DNA of 6,691 nucleotides from assembly GCA_024275095.1 (NCBI GenBank), contig JAJRZV010000061.1, forward strand, positions 1-6,691, in the 5' to 3' direction. The notes beneath the pieces were generated by a model. It was not told the DNA's origin and ran no database searches. It was given only the letters and a program-made list of their open reading frames with translations. The DNA is from a bacterium. Its GTDB lineage: Bacteria > JAJRZV01. Both the position numbers and the translations under genes were made by a program. Shown in pieces: positions 5,415 to 6,691 of the stretch. Positions within the stretch are counted from its first letter, which is position 1. Each line of letters opens with the position of its first letter.

Positions 5415-6365
5415 GACATGTACAGCCATCCCATTGATTCAGCGGGAAAAGTCGGTTTCCTGGGGCTCCACTTAAACAGAAGTGCGGCAGAGCTGTGCTC
5501 ATACCTCCAGCTCTTGCTGCACTCGCCCCCCTGTGTGTCCACATGTTCAGCAAGTTTTGCCGTGCTGCTCGGTACGCACTTGACTGCCCTAATGCCCTGT
5601 CATTTGTGATGCAGTGTCGGAAGAAGTTGTTGGGCAAGGCCTCCACTCCCTTGTCCTTCCATCATTTGTATGGCAACAGGATGGAATGGTTCCGCACATT
5701 TCCTGGCAGAAAAAGGAGCGGAAGCCGAAAGTATCCTTTGAATGCCTGCCTCATACATCATGCTCACAATGTGCCGTTGTTGTTACTCCAGCCACCCTGC
5801 TTTTTGTCTCCTCAAAGGCGATGACAAACATTCGAAGTTATTGTGATGTCTCTGGCCCCCGTGGGCTGGAACGACGCCGCGTGGGAAATTTATCTGTTCC
5901 TCTGAAAGAGGTGCTTGTGGCAAAATCAATACATCCAGGGGAATACGAGAACGACGTGCCCTATCTTCAAACTTTCATCTCCGCTGTGCACCTGGGAAAT
6001 GCCGAGGGGGCTCTGGAGGCAGCCATCACCTGCTCGGGTGAACGCTATCAAACGGGATGCCCCGTTATTGAACACCAGGGTGTCAGAAAAAACTGGTGGA
6101 GGCGAAAATGCTTTCCCATGCAACAGAGAGTTTTATTTATCGCACTGGTGTAGAAGAGCACAAAGAACTGTTTATCCGCTTGGCAGGAATGCTTTTCGAG
6201 TTTGCAGGCTCAAGCGCCGAAAGAATTACTCTAGAAGCAGTTGGGGGTGAGGGAAGTTACGGGTACATGGAAGACCATGGCATTGAGCGACGGTTCAGAG
6301 ACTGTAAGGGCCTCCGGTGCATGGTGGGTTCGCACCTGGATGATATTCTCGCGTGGAAGAATTGA
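5415..6365 (+). pseudogene. Decayed acyl-CoA dehydrogenase-like gene with two frame changes
   Basis: Three segments in different frames line up in order with an acyl-CoA dehydrogenase. Segment 1, frame 3 (5415-5606): HPIDSAGKVGFLGLHL and AELCSYLQLLLHSPPCVSTC...SFAV, like the N-terminal helical domain, ending at TGA 5607. Segment 2, frame 1 (about 5617-6092): SEEVVGQGLHSLVLPSFV (compare G-S-E-E-Q-K-x-x-Y-L-P-x-L), a beta-domain-like AVVVTPATLLFVSSK, then LGNAEGALEAAITCSGERYQ-TGCPVIEHQGVRK. Segment 3, frame 3 (6093-6365): LVEAKMLSHATESFIYRTG ... VGGEGSYGYMEDHGIERRFRD, the C-terminal helical domain. The joined length is about 315 residues against roughly 380 for the family, and the N-terminal start and the usual E-P-x-x-G-S-D flavin-contact motif are missing. 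The usual Y-E-G-T near the C-terminus reads CMVGS, without the Glu. The first break needs an indel near 5607-5616; the second lies at an A6 run (6087-6092). Substrate cannot be inferred. Confidence 0.75.
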
Positions 6366-6406
6366 TTCCTGGTGGGAAATTACACAAACAAGGGAGGGAA
6401 GGGAAA

Positions 6407-6691
6407 ATGACAAGAAGAGATCTGATTTTCAGGTACATTCCGGCTGGGGCTCTTGCGCTGGCTGGTCTTTCGCATGCCTGTGGCAGAGTTGCCAAAAAGC
6501 GGGCTTATATCATCGCGCTTGACGGGCTTTCTGCTGATTATATCTTTGCCACGGATGAGAACGGACAGCCTGTCATGAAGGAAGTGCAGGCACTTATCAA
6601 CGAGGGAGTGTGCTACGAGAGTTGCTTTTCACCGCTTCCTGCCGTGACGGTTTGCAACCACAGTGCCATTATTACAGGCCGTTCACCCGGG
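6407..6691 (+). CDS. Exported alkaline phosphatase / type I phosphodiesterase superfamily protein, N-terminal part (3' truncated by window edge)
   Basis: The frame is open from ATG 6407 to the window end, giving 95 residues; a purine-rich GGGAGGGAAGG (6392-6402) serves as ribosome site. The N-terminus MTRRDLIFRYIPAGALALAG has a twin-arginine-like T-R-R-D-L-I motif and hydrophobic core, ending at LSHAC; C25 could be a lipoprotein cysteine but the lipobox is imperfect (Ser at -3). The mature start AYIIALDGLSADYIF carries the first metal-binding Asp (D39), followed by MKEVQALINEGVCYESCF and PLPAVTVCNHSAIITGRSPG, where T81 matches the catalytic Thr and N84-H85...T90-G91 match the P-x-x-T-x-x-N-H-x-x-x-x-T-G signature of type I phosphodiesterase/nucleotide pyrophosphatases (Pfam PF01663). 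It would hydrolyse a phospho-mono- or diester outside the cytoplasm; the substrate is unknown. It lies 41 bases after the dehydrogenase remnant, with no terminator seen between. Confidence 0.85.
   Translation, partial: MTRRDLIFRYIPAGALALAGLSHACGRVAKKRAYIIALDGLSADYIFATDENGQPVMKEVQALINEGVCYESCFSPLPAVTVCNHSAIITGRSPG

Noticed and set aside
5495-5824. 109-codon frame-2 ORF within the dehydrogenase remnant
   Set aside because: The family-like segments lie in frames 3 and 1; this frame is rich in unlikely residues and shows no motif.
1-6691. CRISPR array, tRNA, rRNA or riboswitch
   Set aside because: No regularly spaced direct repeats, no cloverleaf with a conserved T-loop, and no leader long enough for a riboswitch in front of the Feo genes were seen.

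Overview
The window looks like a piece of a Gram-negative, probably anaerobic, Desulfobacterota (deltaproteobacteria)-like chromosome. This is inferred from gene content: a complete ferrous-iron (Feo) locus with two separate feoA genes, a DtxR-type regulator, small Cys-rich accessory genes, a predicted outer-membrane barrel and an acyl-CoA dehydrogenase remnant. No ribosomal RNA or other decisive taxonomic marker is present. All recognisable genes lie on the + strand.

Layout. (1) 2-544 is the C-terminal part of a WYL-domain regulator, cut by the window edge. (2) 545-914 has no intact gene. It holds a frameshifted C-terminal scrap of an integrase-core (IS3/IS481-like) transposase and some unassigned sequence. 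(3) 915-4589 is the Feo locus: a consensus sigma70-type promoter overlapped by a double DtxR-like operator, then a DtxR-family metalloregulator, feoA1, feoA2, a second operator, feoB, a FeoB-associated Cys-rich membrane peptide and a Com-like zinc-ribbon peptide. Genes overlap or nearly abut, except for the 79-base gap in front of feoB, which carries its own operator. (4) 4658-5401 is a secreted, probably outer-membrane beta-barrel protein of unknown function. (5) 5415-6365 is a broken acyl-CoA dehydrogenase whose reading frame changes twice. (6) 6407 to the end is the start of an exported alkaline phosphatase / type I phosphodiesterase superfamily protein, cut by the window edge.

How it works together (inference from known Feo biology). 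When Fe(II) is plentiful the regulator should bind TTAGG-n4/5-CCTAA boxes, shutting its own promoter and a probable internal promoter in front of feoB. When iron is scarce, FeoB (G-protein plus membrane permease) imports Fe(II), with the two SH3-like FeoA proteins and the Cys-rich peptide as accessories. The zinc-ribbon peptide is the least expected member of the operon. The most informative observations are the double/single operator design, the cysteine-rich tail of the regulator, the zinc-ribbon operon member, and the canonical A AAA AAC slip sequence exactly at one frame break of the dehydrogenase remnant.
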